This document shows, piece after piece, positions 12,240 through 25,612 of a stretch of DNA of 64,000 nt (position 1 is the stretch's first letter; each line of letters opens with the position of its first letter). A program made the translations under genes and the position numbers. The stretch comes from Ptiloglossa arizonensis (lineage: Eukaryota; Arthropoda; Insecta; Hymenoptera; Colletidae). The notes under the pieces were generated by a model. The model was not told the origin of the DNA and did not search any database. It saw nothing but the letters and a program-made list of their open reading frames with translations. The DNA lies in NCBI RefSeq assembly GCF_051014685.1, contig NC_135051.1:16263557-16327556 (forward strand). Reading direction: 5' to 3'.

Positions 12240-12605
12240 GTGTAATTTCCTATTCAAATGCGAATAGGTGAGAAGTGGTCAACTATTAATATTATTCCTC
12301 CAATAAGTACATGCAATCCATGGAAGCCTGTTGCTATATAGAAAATTGATCCGAAAATTCCATCATTTATAGAGAAATAATAATGTATATATTCATTGAA
12401 TTGAAGAACTATAAAATATATTCTTAATGTTCAAGTATGGGAAAGGTAAATTTTACTATACATTTTATCACTTACTAAAAAAAAATTACGACTCAGTGTT
12501 AATGTAAAACCAGAAGAAATTAGAATAATTGAATTTAATGAAGGAATATCGAAAGGATCTAGTATTTCAAGAGAGATAAGTATTGTACGTGGATTTTTCA
12601 TCCTC
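12240..12605 (-). pseudogene. cox3: nuclear mitochondrial copy (NUMT) of cytochrome c oxidase subunit III
   Basis: Read on the - strand, the segment encodes pieces of COX3 in the mitochondrial order. First comes LDPFDIPSLNSIILISSG (the family LNPF.IPLLNT segment), then a membrane stretch, then NDGIFGSIFYIATGFHGLHV followed by LIGG, the highly conserved COX3 heart. TGA occurs where the mitochondrial code reads Trp (after PIRI), so in the nuclear code it is a stop. The region between the two conserved blocks is shortened and altered. It is AT-rich and unrelated to its flanks. It cannot make a functional subunit: COX3 is encoded in mtDNA in animals, and this copy lacks both ends. The alternative, misassembled mtDNA, is unlikely because of the decay. 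Confidence 0.88.
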
Positions 12606-13640
12606 GTTTTGTAACTCAACAGTCCGAACCGATAGAGAATCGTAAGTCGATAAAAAATTGTTACTATCCTTGTGACGAATTAAAAGTGTAACATTACACC
12701 GTAAAAAGTGCATTACTTCAACCACAGTAAAATCTCGAGATCGATTCCGAACAGTTCGTTAGTTTGTCCTTAGAAAACGCATTCCGTCGTCATTCATCGA
12801 CACACCCAGTGAAACATCAAACAACAGTAGAACACGACTAAACGTTACAAACTAATGGAACAATACTTAAGAATTTTCTTCACGGTTGATCGTGGAAAAT
12901 GTCTAGTACCACACGCTGGATCGTTAATGGTGCCTCGATACTTAATAACTCCGCGATGCATTTGCATCGCGTCGACGAAAATGCATTGAAACGAATGGCA
13001 TTTATTTGGACAAAGGGGCTTTATTCCGTCCGGAATCGTGTTTCTTTAATGTTGAAATTGAACGTCGTAGGGAACTTACTCGGCCAGGTTAAGATTTCCT
13101 CCGTGGCAAGGGAGAGAATGTTAAACGTCGCTCTTTCTATGCAAAACACTTTGATGCATTCATAACGATAGAGTTTACGGGAGAATAGAAAGCCGCGCTT
13201 TCGAACAATTCGTCTTTAGAAAACGCATTCCAAAGCCATCAAGATATTCGTACGTACCTTTTGTTCGATGTAACGGCACAACCCCGCCAGACAAATACCC
13301 AACGAACTGTGGGACACCTTGTATATTTAACTCGTTCGTGCGTTTAGGAAAGCCGCGCTTCCTGAAAAGCATAATGATCGGCGCGCGATCGGAACCGAGA
13401 TAAGTGTCTTCCGGTGTTATCCCGCACAATGGGAAGACCTAAACGTGTGAACGAGCAGAGGGAACAATGAGACGCGGTTCTTGTATCTGGGCAAGTGCAT
13501 ACGCACGGCGAACGTAACGCGCGTGAAATTGCAAAATGGAAAGAATTACAGTTTGTGGACCATGAAAAATACGCCTCTACATGGGATTTTCGCACAGACT
13601 TTTTCCAATTTCGTGGGCGACGAACGAAGTTGTTTTTGCG
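12606..13640. other. non-coding stretch, no gene recognised
   Basis: Open frames at 12899-13165 (+) and 13175-13712 (-) overlap or abut and have no recognisable domain. The string CTTTAGAAAACGCATTCC is seen twice (12769-12786 and 13211-13229), each soon after CGAACA.TTCGT, suggesting a small dispersed duplication. GGGACACCTTGTATATTTAA near 13311 resembles the end of insect DNA transposons, without a partner. Confidence 0.4.
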
Positions 13641-14340
13641 ATTTGAAAAATTTAATATTTGAACATTTGAACAGCTGCTTATACTTTTAATATTTACTAA
13701 ATTCAAGTTCAATATTTTTCTATAGATTTTTCGTACATTCGGGAATGAAAGATTAGTTCGTCAAAGTTAACATAAATTTGCTTTTGTGGTTCGAATCGTA
13801 TGAAAAATTTAATATTCGAAGACTTGAATCGAACGGTTGCTTATAATTTTAATATTTAATAAATTCAAATTCAATATAGAGATATACATACAGATTTTTT
13901 GTATATTTGGGGATGAAAGAGTTGCTCGTGAAAGTTAATAGAAAGTTACTTTTGTGATTTGAAAAATTTCATAATTGAAGACTTGAATAGAACGGTTGCT
14001 TATACTTTTAATATTTAATAAATTAAAGTTCACTATACAAATATGCGTACAGATTTTTTGTATATTCGGGGATGAAAGAGTTGCTCATGAAAGTTAATAT
14101 AAATTTTCTTTTGTGATTCGAATCGTACGAAAAATTTAATTTTCGTAGACTTGAATCGAACGGTTACATATACTTTTAATATTTAATAAATTCAAGTTCA
14201 ATATTTTCCTATAGATTTTTCGTACATTCGGGAATGAAAGATTAGTCCGTGAAAGTTAAGATAAATTCAGTTTTGTGGTTCGAATCGTATGAAAAATTTC
14301 ATATTCGAAGACTAGAATCGAACAATTATTTAAAACTCTT
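13640..14340. repeat. tandem array, about 160-bp unit, five copies
   Basis: GAAAAATTT recurs at 13645, 13802, 13961, 14129 and 14291. Each copy has the same order of landmarks: TTTTAATATTTA.TAAATTCAA, then ATAGATTTTTCGTACATTCGGG.ATGAAAG, then GTGAAAGTTAA.ATAAA, then GTGGTTCGAATCG. Copies are 80-90% alike by eye. Frames through it are artefacts. Confidence 0.87.
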
Positions 14341-16959
14341 TTACTACAGAAATTCAATATTTAACTCCTTGAATACTCCCTGGACGCTTCAATATATTCT
14401 GCTGGTTTAAAGACGATTGTGGCTTATTAACAACATAAACACTGCAGAATTCACACAATATTGTAGGCGTACACTAAACTGGCATTTCATAAACCCTTTT
14501 CAAAATGATTAACAACTGTTAGTTTCACCAAATTTCTAGATACTACGTACTCAACCATCATACCCAACCACAACTACAATTTAAAAAACTAATACATATA
14601 TTCTTTACAAACGAACCGATCTCATGTATAACAAGAATCACTCTATGACTATATTTCAAGCATTTCAAAATTTTCCCCTACCCCGAAAACTTCCAACTCG
14701 AACCCCTACAAACGTCACTCGTACAGTTTAAGAAACTCTGCGACGTATCGAACGTTTAAATTTACAGAGGGCAAAAAACGAGCCGAATTTCATTTCAGAA
14801 TTTACATCCCCTTACAAAAAAGTCAACGACGGAAATTCGTCCAGGAATTTGGTAGAAAATTCAGAGTTTTCGAAGCCACGGGAATGCATCTGCTAAAGCT
14901 AGCACAGCGCAGTGTACACACCGTGAACGGATAGGCGCTTTAATCGGCAGCTTGTATCTCGCATACCGACGTGCCTGTACAGCCTAGAGGCTAGAGCCTA
15001 GAACCTCGGGTCTAGACCCATAAGTCTTCCACGATTTTTCCGACTGGATCGCATTATCCTCCTGTTTACGATAAAACTGCCTGACAAGCGCCGGTGCTCA
15101 ACCGACCGAATCTTCCACTTGGCGAAAATCTTCTTCCTACTCGTTTCGTGGAACGAAAGGTGATCACTAAACGCCATAGTGGTTTATACCAGGGCACAAA
15201 CGACGTCGATTTATCCGCATCGCGAGATTTAACAGAAGAAACGATCCCCGAAGAACATTATGAAAATACATTGTAGCTGAAGAGACGATCAAGGTTGTAT
15301 AGTTCGAGATACTGGACGAAACAAGCGTTCGATCTTCTTGCGTGAATATAAGCTGCGTTTCTCCACGGTTATATCGTTTGGGTGTGCTTCGATCCGTATC
15401 GTTACCGTATGCGGGAATTATGGACAAATTTTAAACGATACGGGCACGGTTCGATCGAACGAACCTTTACATAGGAATTTAATTTTTGAATTCTCTTTTG
15501 TCCCTAGATTTTACAACGGGGGAAAAAGATTTTCTTGAATTTAGTCAAATGTGACATTTTTCGAGGATGGAATTCTTTTTCGTGACGTTTATGTTACAAA
15601 TTTAATATACACGGTGAGCAGAGTTGTACTTATTGTTCTTAAAAGTGAATTCAAGTGTGTTTCAATTTTATTTTTTAAGTAACGAATGAAAATAGTCAGT
15701 TTGATAGATGTTGTTACAGTTGAATGAATTTACAGTTGTAGTTCAAATGTTATTACAGTTGAAAATAGTTTCTTGTATTTGTAGTTTCACATTCCCATTT
15801 TCTGTAGTGTTTGAGAACCTTGGATTTGCTCGGCACTATCTCCTTTAAGTAACTTAAAGCGACGGTTTCGCGCGGTGATAAATACCAATTCGAATAGTGA
15901 TAACGTGTACTTCGACCTTGACAATTGTATCAATTGAACACTTTAATTATTCCATTCGGAGAAGTCAATCTTCTATAGTACACGAAGACTATAAGGAAGG
16001 TAAACGAATTACTGTATCGTTCGTGGAAACATCTGTACAATTTAGTGCAATAAATAATAAAATGTGGCTTCTTCGAGGATATGTCTTAAAGAGATCAAAT
16101 TTGGAAATCATTTTATTATTCTCAGTAATATAGGTCTTTGGATTGATCACTGAATAATATAATTGTTTTGAAAGGTACGTAATTGTACTTGTAAAAGGTT
16201 GTCACGAAATTCTCAAGGATATGGTAAAATAAAAAATACTTTCAACATATTTAAGCGATCTCGTCTGAACGTGATTTCAAAGTAAGCTTATCTGAACTTT
16301 GCAAGGAAAGTGTGTCGTTCAAATCTGGAGTCAAAGTGACCGATGACCCTATGTATGTTGCAACGTTGCACGAAAACTTCAATATTTAATAGCAACTTCA
16401 TCGAAAATAGTCTTGGTGCGATCGACCCAGGAACAAAGTTAGGTGACATTTCAAAGAACAGGGTCACCGAGTCCCCGGTCGTTCTAAAACGTGGCATAAA
16501 ACGTTCTAAATTTAGGGGTTGCAATTCTCAAAAATGGTCTCTCACCGCATCACTCTGAAGCTCCATTAGTATATCGGTTGAACACAGTATTTTCAGTAAC
16601 TTGTCAAATAATGTAACTGCTCGGTATATACGGACAATTCTAAACATTGGGTGATACCTTCATAACATTAAAAACATTCAAAACATTAAAAACATCAAAA
16701 AGATTAAAAACACTAGAAATATAAAAACATTAAATAACATTAAAAAACAGGTGTGTCATAGAGTCCTTGACGACTCTATCAACAGTGACGAATGGGCAAG
16801 AAATACCCTAAATTTTGGAGATAAATTCATTCAAAATTCTCTCACATAAAATTCTCCCTGTTACATTATCATACAGACGCTAAAATAACCAATGTAACTC
16901 GATTTGTCAAATTTGGAGGATGAAAGTATCGATAGAAAATTCTACAAGATATCTACGTA
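14341..16959. other. long unique AT-rich stretch, no gene recognised
   Basis: No repeat array or recognisable exon was seen. 14880-15330 has somewhat higher GC, with TAGAGGCTAGAGCCTAGAAC (a small imperfect repeat of CTAGA) near 14983. At 16665-16750 the short theme ACATTAAAAAC recurs six or seven times, a small degenerate microsatellite. Confidence 0.45.
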
Positions 16960-18012
16960 CTTCTACGTCACCCCTGGATCGCAAGACCCGAGGGGTACGC
17001 CCCCTCCCTCCCCACTTTGGTAAACACAGTTCCAGCGTCTCGTTACAATATCGTTTCAACCCCATGTACAATAGCCGAGGTGTACGTCGAAAGGAGGCTC
17101 GTGGGTTAGCATCGACGTCGACGTTCGTCGTTTTCGGTACGAAACACCAGTTTCGGCGACACCTTCGCCGCAAGTGGTCTACCGTTTCCCCGATCCCGCG
17201 CAACCGTAAGTACCGTGACATTAAAGAAAGGGGGCCGCAACGTTTGCCGTGTGACCCGAGAAACGCGAGTCGCGAGCTGCCGCGAAAAATACTCTCTCTA
17301 GGTACGCTAAGGTGGGGATGACGTAAGCACAGAAGCGGAAGGACTCGAGAGTGAAAGAAGACTTGGCTCAAAGTTTCGTTCATCTGGGCCAAGCTCGCAA
17401 ATAACAAAACTCTAGACGATGCAGAGTCGTCGTCGTCGTCGGTATCGGAGTACAGTGGGCTTGGTGGCTCTCCGCGAACTGCGAGAGGGGGCGAACAAGC
17501 GGCCCGCCGTAGGGGGAGTGGGGGGCGGTGGGGTGGTGGGTGGGGGGCGACGGAGTGCATTACGCGAAGGGAAGGATGAGGAAACGGGGGATAGAGAGAA
17601 AGAGAGAGAGGGAGAGGAAGAAGGGCGTAACTGGGCCAAACGGTGGCTGTGTCGCGGTCTAGACACGCCGCGGCTGAGAATTAATGCTCCGTGTTTGCCA
17701 GACTTTCCTTTTCGCTCCGTAACAAGCTGCCGCAGTTCCGCCATCGCCGTCGTAATCCGTGACGTACGACGCCTCAACGGATTACTAATTATAATTCCAC
17801 GTTCGCGCCCACGGGCGAATTTCATGCGGCGAGACGGGCAGCGTGGAACGTACACTGTTCCGGGACAGGGTGTTCCTGTCGCGGCTCGAACGTTGGAACG
17901 GTTCTTAGAGTCGAACGGACGGCGTTCTACTCGACCGTGGGAAGCACGAGTTTACGAATTTTTAACGCGATTCGATTTTGCGTCCATCGAGAATTCGATT
18001 CGCTACGTGTAG
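16960..18012. promoter_or_regulatory. GC/CpG-rich island with GA and G-rich tracts, candidate promoter or 5' exon
   Basis: CpG-rich throughout. Inside are a CGT triplet run (GTCGTCGTCGTCGTCGG near 17428), a G-rich stretch at 17508-17550 with several runs of three or more G (possible quadruplex), and a GAGAGAAAGAGAGAGAGG tract at 17590-17620. Open frames of 133-217 codons exist on both strands over the same DNA, rich in Arg/Gly or in Pro/Ser. Mutual overlap and composition argue against any being a protein. It is a candidate transcription start region of unknown target. Confidence 0.35.
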
Positions 18013-18039
18013 TTCAACTTGTGGAACCGAACGAGATAC

Positions 18040-18955
18040 GCGTTGTTCAATTCATGAAACTGAACTCGCTAGGTGTATGTTAATTTACGAAACTAAACTC
18101 GCTATATTTAGTTTTGTTTTATTGACTGAACTTGCTGTGTTCAGTTTAGTTTTATAGACTAAACTTGGTATATGCAGTTTAGTTTCATAAATTAAACTTG
18201 TTGTGTTCACTTTAGTTTCGTAAACTAAACTTGCTGTGTTCAGTTTAGTTTCATAAACTAAACTTGCTATACTTACTTTGGGTTCGTAAACTAAACTCGT
18301 TGTATTCAGTTTAGTTTCATAAACTAAACTCGCTATGTATAGTTTAATTTATGAAACTAAACTCGCTATGTTTACTTTAGTTTATGAAATTAAATTCACT
18401 TTGCGTAATTTATTTTATGAAATTAAAATCACTACGTTTAATTTCATAAAATGAACTCGCTATGTTTAATTTCATAAACTAAACTCACTATATCTAATTT
18501 CATAAACCAAACTCACTATGTTTAATTTCATAAACTAACTCACTATGTTTAGTTTCATAAACTAACTCACTATGTCTAGTTTCATAAACTAAACTCACTA
18601 TATTCAATTTCATAAACAAAACTCACTATGTTTAGTTTCATAAACTAACTCACTATGTTTAATTTCATAAACAAAACTCACTATATTTAATTTCATAAAC
18701 TAAACTCACTATGTTTAATTTCATAAACTAACTCACTATGTTTAATTTCATAAACAAAACTCACTATATTTAATTTCAAAAAGTAAACTCACTATGTTTA
18801 ATTTCATAAACTATACTCACTATATTTCATTTCTAAAACTAACTCACTATGTCTAGTTTCATAAACTAAACTCACTATATTCAATTTCATAAACAAAACT
18901 CACTATATTTAATTTCATAAACAAAACTCACTATGTTCGGTTTAGTTTCACAAAC
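18040..18955. repeat. minisatellite of palindromic units, about 28-40 bp each, roughly 30 copies
   Basis: The repeated theme is GTTTAGTTTCATAAACTAAAC followed by TCGCTATG or TCACTATG. The core is itself an inverted repeat (TTTAGTTT..TAAACTAAA), so every unit can form a small hairpin. Early units (18060-18340) are longer and use CTCGCTATG/CTTGCTGTG. Later units (18440-18930) are shorter and use ACTCACTAT, with TTTAATTTC replacing TTTAGTTTC. The array is flanked by unique DNA on both sides. Confidence 0.93.
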
Positions 18956-21900
18956 TGAACCACACTCGAATCTTTCGTGACTTATGCGAAGGTCGCTGTT
19001 CTAAACATTCCCTAACACTGGTACGTTCCTAGGGGTCTTTCTCGACCCATCGCGCCCTCGTACCATATCCCTTTTCTACAATCAAAGTTGTTATCACAGA
19101 CTGAATTGTTCTCCACTTTCTTAGGTTCTCACGTTTCATTACAAAAATAAAAATACGACTTCAGTAATTCGTCTATAGTCAAACGGAGAGACGATGACTC
19201 GAAATCTATACTGCGGTGTTAATTTATGAAATTAAAATACTCGAGAAATATCAACACGTACGCTGTGAAAAAAAATAAATAAATAAAAGACGAACGAACG
19301 AAACAATGACGACAATATCTACTGCGAATAATAGCGCTATTCACGAGAAATAAAAACCTCTCGCAACATTTAACAAAAAATATTTGCGTTATCGTTGCAC
19401 ACGATATATTTCTCAGTCCGGTTCCAAGCAATGAACGTACAGAGATACTGTATTATATAACAGCCGCTCTTTGTCAGCGAACTTTACGATGTGTCTGTTT
19501 GAAAAATATTTATAAAAAGATTTTCCATGTATCTGTCGGATCAACCGCGACCTTCGCAGGATTAAATCGATTTTAACGCTGGATTGCATTACATGCCCAT
19601 CGGTACCCCAATAAAAACAATACCCGTGAAGTTGATCGAGAAAATTCTACGGGATTCGAGCATTACGTTCACTTACAGAGACATCTAATAACTATGCAAC
19701 AGTATCTGCATACATTGATACACATTGATTCGTTCAGGAGCGTATTGGTGAGGTAAAAATAATTTCTGTTCGGAGGATCGGATAAAATTCATCGAATGGA
19801 GGGTTAATTAGTCGGAGGACCAGTTTCGACTAGGTTTCTCTTACAATTAGTACACCGAAGAAAGTAGAGAAAAGAAATTGAGACTCTTTATGGACGATGC
19901 TAGCTAACGAAGAAATAATTCAACCTGTGTCTAGTTTACACGTGGTAACGATAGTGATGTATCACAACGCGAAAGTATATACCTATAATTATTTTTTAAC
20001 TTCTTATAAATTATTTTCACATTTAAAACCGAACGTTTCATTATTTCTTAGGTACTTGTAATTTAATGTACACTTGGAGCTATTACGATAAACTGGGGAA
20101 ATTTTGTAAAAATAATTTTCCATTCGTTTGTTTCGTTACGGGTCTGTTCTGTACAAATGTTTTAGTTGCAGGAGATGATAGTTTTTGTTAACATTCGATT
20201 TTGTATATTCTTCGATCTGAATGTAATATTATACATTGTAACAGGTGTGAGATATATTTAAATCAAGCCAACTGAGTAACTCCTCTATTTTTAGCAATAG
20301 AAGATGCATAATTTAGACGGGTCATTCTTCACGGTAATTAGTTTAGTATAATATGATTAGTTGTGTTTTTTTATTTTACGCAAAAATGTCAAGGAACATT
20401 GAAAATTACCAACTCTGTTTGAAAACGATATGTTTTGTGTCTGTAACTTTATGTACAGGTTTTTAAGACGAATGCAATGATCTAGCTAGTTCAAGATCAT
20501 TGAAAGTCATTTGAGGCCATCGAAGGTCAATCGAGGAGGAAAATATTTTACTTCTACGAGAGTTAAACGGTTGCAAATTGAAAAAACAAATAATTGATGG
20601 GGAAATTGAATAGCCACGAGTATACACAACTGTTTAACAGAAATCTCATCGCAATTATTAGAAGGATATTTACACAGTGTATTCGAGAATAGGTGTAACA
20701 TCGACTGATGCTCTGCCTACTCGATAAACATAAACTAAATTTTTTTCAATAGAAGATTTGATGATACTTTCGTTGGTTATTCTTTTTACCAAAAATGGTC
20801 CACGTTTTTAATTATTTATTTCTGCTGAAAAGTGCAACGTTCAGTGTACAATAGAAAATGTGAATTTTCATAACTGACTAAGGAAATCATTTATAATCTT
20901 TATATTAGTGGTATCTATGTTAATTACTGCATCAACAGACTGTTTGCTCAATTCGTGGGAATAAAATATTTTTCTTTCCAACTGATTTTCAGTGACCTTC
21001 AATGACCTTGAATTGTAGATCATTACAATCAGCTTAAAAGTCTCCATTAACCAACAAGTAAGAAAATGTATAATCTCATTTTGAAAATAATTGGTGACCT
21101 TGAATTCTTCTCGACGTGTCTACTTGAAAACAACAAAATGGTTTCTTACAATGTTCCCTTCGAAAGTAAATAACCATTGTTCGATACAGTTTCACTATCA
21201 CTGAAAATGTAAGATTTATTTCAAATGACCCGTTTTAAATATTTGATTCTATACGATCAATTGATTGAAATTTTCGATGTGACGAAAATTAAAAATACAA
21301 ATGTAAAACCAGTTTTAAAACGCTCGTTATAATTGTACGCACACTTGGGAATTTTATTCGTGCTCGAAAATGCGAGACACAGATCAATTCGTGACGAATT
21401 AATATTTTTAAAAGTTAACGGTTCACAATGCACGGACTAATTTTAACTTAAACTTCAACGAGCGAGACATTTTTAAAATATTCCAGCGTTAAAGTCTCGT
21501 GTATGGTAGTAGCCGATAGATCAGAGATATGCGGTTCGTGTGGTCACGATCGTATCGATTATTATGTAAGGTGGATACACACGAGCAATAGGATTCAATG
21601 CGTAATAAGAACCATCGGCGATAATTTCTGTCGCGAAAAACGTTATACTAGAATCTTCTGATACAGTGTAAACCTGTGTCGTCTATATTCCCTATTATCC
21701 AATCTTTCGTGCGGTACGAAAATGATTTAACTTGGCAACGAAGGTCAAACAAGTCCAGAATACACAAATGGAAGGAACCGTTCGTTTCCATTATTTAAAG
21801 TTTCACATTGTTACCAATCTTCCCTAAAATCACATTAATCTTGTCTCAATTCGTGGACGAGGACACAAAGTATCGCGACTCGATTACACCGTTTCAAGTT

Positions 21901-22589
21901 CCTTTTATTTATATTTTAAATGTACGAAAAAAAAATATACGTTCGCCAGAATGGTACGAATTTTATTACACGGATGTTGATAAAATTTTTCGTCAAGGTT
22001 TAAGACCAGGTCACGCGAGATGAAATTCGTGTTCTGCAACAAAATTCTCGGGAATTATAATTCTATTATACTCGGATATTTTTTACGAGCGTTCACCGGG
22101 AATTAATTAATTGCAAAGGTCGACAAGTTTTTTCAAAGCTAACGGCGGGTATATTAACATGTATCGGTAACGAGTTTCTGACAGGTTGTTTTATCGTACC
22201 ACATTGTTTTCTTGCATTTCTCAACGCCGGAACGATTTCACAATATACTTTGCTCGTTGATTCCCGTCGATAAAATCTCTCGATCGTGGAAAAACATGAA
22301 ACGGTGAACTATTCGACACGATGAGGACCGTGGGTGGAGCAAAGGCATCTCGGTCGTTCTTTGACCGAAATAAAAATAGGCGCTGCTTGATTTTCGTCTG
22401 TGTGAAAGGCATTTCGCGCGACGTTAAGGGAGGTCAGTGGCAAAGGCGAGCTTAGAAATTAGGGTAGCCTCTTCTGAGAATTGTCACGGCACTCTTTCAC
22501 TCTAACTCTTCGGTACATTGCTCTTTATTTGCTTCTAATTAATTTTTTTGATCGTACGTGAATCAAAAGTAGTCTCTACTGTTACTACT
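18956..22589. other. long unique AT-rich stretch, no gene recognised
   Basis: 3.6 kb without a recognisable exon, array or RNA gene. Frames of 60-71 codons on both strands are scattered and without domain character. The strings TCATTGAAAGTC and GACCTTCAATGACCTTGAA near 20500 and 20995 carry AAGGTCA-type half sites for nuclear receptors, but such short motifs are expected by chance. Confidence 0.45.
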
Positions 22590-23226
22590 TGTGGTGGAAT
22601 TAATTGTTTAAACAGGAAAAGATAATACTCTTAGAAAAATAGTTTCTAATAATTCTTGTTTACCATTAAATATATCTCAAAACAATGTACCTAGGTTGTG
22701 GTGGAATTAATTGTTTAAAGAGGAAAAGGTAATACTCTTGGAAGAATAGTTTCTAATAATTCTTGTTTACCATTAAATATATCTCAAAACAATGTACCTA
22801 TGCTAAGATGGAATTAATTGTTTAAACAGGAAAAGGTAATACTCTTGGAAGAATAGTTTCTAATAATTCTTGTTTACCATTAAATATATCTCAAAACAAT
22901 GTACCTATGCTAAGATGGAATTAATTGTTTAAACAGGAAAAGGTAATACTCTTGGAAGAATAGTTTCTAATAATTCTTGTTTACCATTAAATATATCTCA
23001 AAACAATGTACCTACGTTAAGGTGGAATTATTGTTTAAACAGAAAAAGGTAATACTCTCGGAAGAATAGTTTCTAATAATTTTTGTTTACCATTAAATAT
23101 ATCTCAAAACAATATACCTACGTTAAGGTGGAATTAATTATTTAAACAGGAAAAGATAATACTCTTGGAAGAATAGTTTCTAATAATTCTTGTTTACCAT
23201 TAAGTACATCTCAAAACAATGTACCA
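22590..23226. repeat. tandem array, 107-bp unit, six copies, very homogeneous
   Basis: GGAATTA recurs at 22596, 22703, 22810, 22917, 23024 and 23130, spacings 107, 107, 107, 107 and 106. Each unit runs TTGTTTAAACAGGAAAAGG, TAATACTCTTGGAAGAATAG, TTTCTAATAATTCTTGTTTA, then TCTCAAAACAATGTACC. Only a few single-base differences separate copies, the best conserved array in the window, so it probably expanded recently or is kept uniform by unequal exchange. Confidence 0.95.
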
Positions 23227-25612
23227 ATTGTTGACACAACGGTGAAGAAACAATCTACAAGCAATCTAAACTTTTAATAAATATTACACGTATCTGACAT
23301 AAAGATTTACAGACTTGCAAATTGAAAACACTAAATGTCTCGGAAATAATTAAGCAAAGTACCTAACTTCCATAAGCCTTTTCTTTATCAATTTTACCAA
23401 TTAGTTAGGTTTGTATTTACACATTCGTACAATTCTACGTGCAGTTGTAATTTGAATCTTCGTAATGTGAAATTCGTTTCAAACAATACCGACCGAGATC
23501 GAATTCAGAGTTACTAGGGTAAACTTAAATATTCGTTTTAAACTCAAGAAATCGACAGTTGTTCATAGGTTATTTCACTTTCTGAAAATGGAACGAGGTT
23601 CACCCAGATGCAGGTAGTTTAGAAATTAACCAGCTGGATAACCTGCTTTCCCAGACATATATTCTTCGCGAGGTTTTCACAAACATTTTCCAAAGACTAA
23701 AGTTAGAAACGATCCCAATAACCTCTAGGGCACGAATATTCACCAGCCAGTGTATTACTCGATTATAAAACTATTTTTATTCTCGCACGTAACACGAACC
23801 ATTCGAACGAAAACCGTGCTGGGTTCGAAAGGTTCTGCGGCTATTTTAACCAGCAACAGAACGTAATGCTTCTATCAACTCATCGTTGTTACGGTTAACG
23901 AGATCTAGCCAAACTTAAATTTTGTAGGATCAGAATACGAACCGCTTCACCTGTGCTGCGAAAGCTAAGACGTCTAACTCGAAGACGTATTTTTGGCCTC
24001 CATTCAAATCGTTTTGCGACTGTGACAATTTCACAGTTAATCCCCTGTTCCAAGTTATTAGCAAACAAAGAAAGTAACAAACGATATGGAACGATCCCTC
24101 GTTAAATGTATCATTGCCTCTGTACTTCCAATCTTTTCGTAAGAATATTTACCTGTGACCTTAGATTAAACGTTTGATACACATTGGTTGAAATTTACAA
24201 AATTTTGCGAATAAACAGAAACTCTTTCACGTGAAATTGAAAAGGAGCAATGTGACTCTTGGTTAACATTTTTGTTCTTTTGTTAAGTGTTATAGGTAAT
24301 TCTTTTGATATTAAAATAATATAGTATTATTTTAGTACAACGATTGTTAAAAATATCGAGATGATTAATAAATGCGTTGCTCGGTGCTGTTTCGAGTTTT
24401 ATTATTCTCGTTCGAATTTTTAATGGAGCAGTTGTTTATAAGTTTGGCCCTTGAATGAAAGGAAACTGAAGGAGAGTGGACAGAATTCAATCCACTCGGT
24501 AGTTTCATACAATTAAACATTGTAATTTAACTCCGATGCATGCTTTAAGGATCGAGAATCTCGAATTTCGTGCGGTGTGGTAAAAAATTATAAGCGAAAG
24601 TCACTCGCCAGAAAACATAGTATCGAATCGCTTCAGTTATGTTGTGTTTACCTCGGGAGTTATTCTGTGCCTGTGACTATAAGAAAACAATATATCAAAC
24701 TTCGTGCATTGTGACAGGTATTGCATTAACTCGATGAATTATTCATTTTTAATTGTTCAGCGTTAGTTCCAAATCTTAGAGAGATGTACAAGGATCTAGA
24801 ATCTATAATTTCTTTACGTTTGAGTTTTTACAGAACCTACGTTACTCAAACATCTGGAAGAAATTAGATCATCGTAAGATGGGCACAAAATATTTGTACA
24901 TTTTAGTTTACAATTTAGTGATAAATTAATATAAGAATATTACCTTTTCCTGTTTTAGTACAATTTATCAAATCGAGACACACTTTGAAATCTTAAGCGT
25001 TATAGTTGACAAGTTCCCAAAATTTGCATCCAAGAAGGTTCACTTGAAAAATCCATATCTATTGTAAAATATCAAAGAAGCTTCGTCGTTCGAAATATTC
25101 TGTTAATTGCCATGGAACGAGTAATAATTTATCTTCAAAAAATGTTCAAACTTTTCTTCAATTCGAAACTTAGTTTCAAACTTTTTGAGAATTATGAAAG
25201 AAAAATGTACGAAAAGTTCCTAAAGCTTCGAACCAGATTTACAACCCTTGATCGTTAAAAATCCCTAGAAACGGTTCGCACATCCATGTGTTACAAATCG
25301 TGAAACTTCAATTGTTAAATGAATTACAACTAAGGCTTCAAATGTAAAACGAATTAGAACCCGAGCAAACGGTTCGAAAACACACATTCTGTCAATCGTA
25401 AAGTCCCAAGAACTTAGAATCGTCCTTACAACCCCGTAAAATTCGAATTATGGCAAATCATTCTTTAAAAATAATTCCTCATAAATCGTAAAGAATTACA
25501 TCTACAATCATTTTACTTTGTGAAATCGACTCGTGAAAAATGAAAATCCACCTTCCAAAAAACTATTCGTGAATCGTCGAGTCCCAAAAGCTGGAATTTA
25601 TAATATAGGAAC
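23227..25612. other. long unique AT-rich stretch, no gene recognised
   Basis: No array or recognisable exon. In 25090-25600 the text is loosely self-similar (AAATCGTAAAG, AACTTCAATTGTTAAATGAATT, GAATTAGAACC), perhaps very old repeats grading into the duplication that follows. Confidence 0.45.

Noticed and set aside
13780..13800. GTGGTTCGAATCG resembling a tRNA B box
   Set aside because: No A box, acceptor stem or anticodon arm at the right distance, and the motif is part of a 160-bp tandem repeat.
16907..18012. 217-codon - strand and 197-codon + strand frames
   Set aside because: Mutually overlapping, compositionally biased by CpG and GA/CT tracts, no domain or splice evidence.
22590..23226. 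CRISPR-like regular array
   Set aside because: The whole 107-bp period is repeated with no unique spacers, and the genome is clearly eukaryotic; the same holds for the other arrays.
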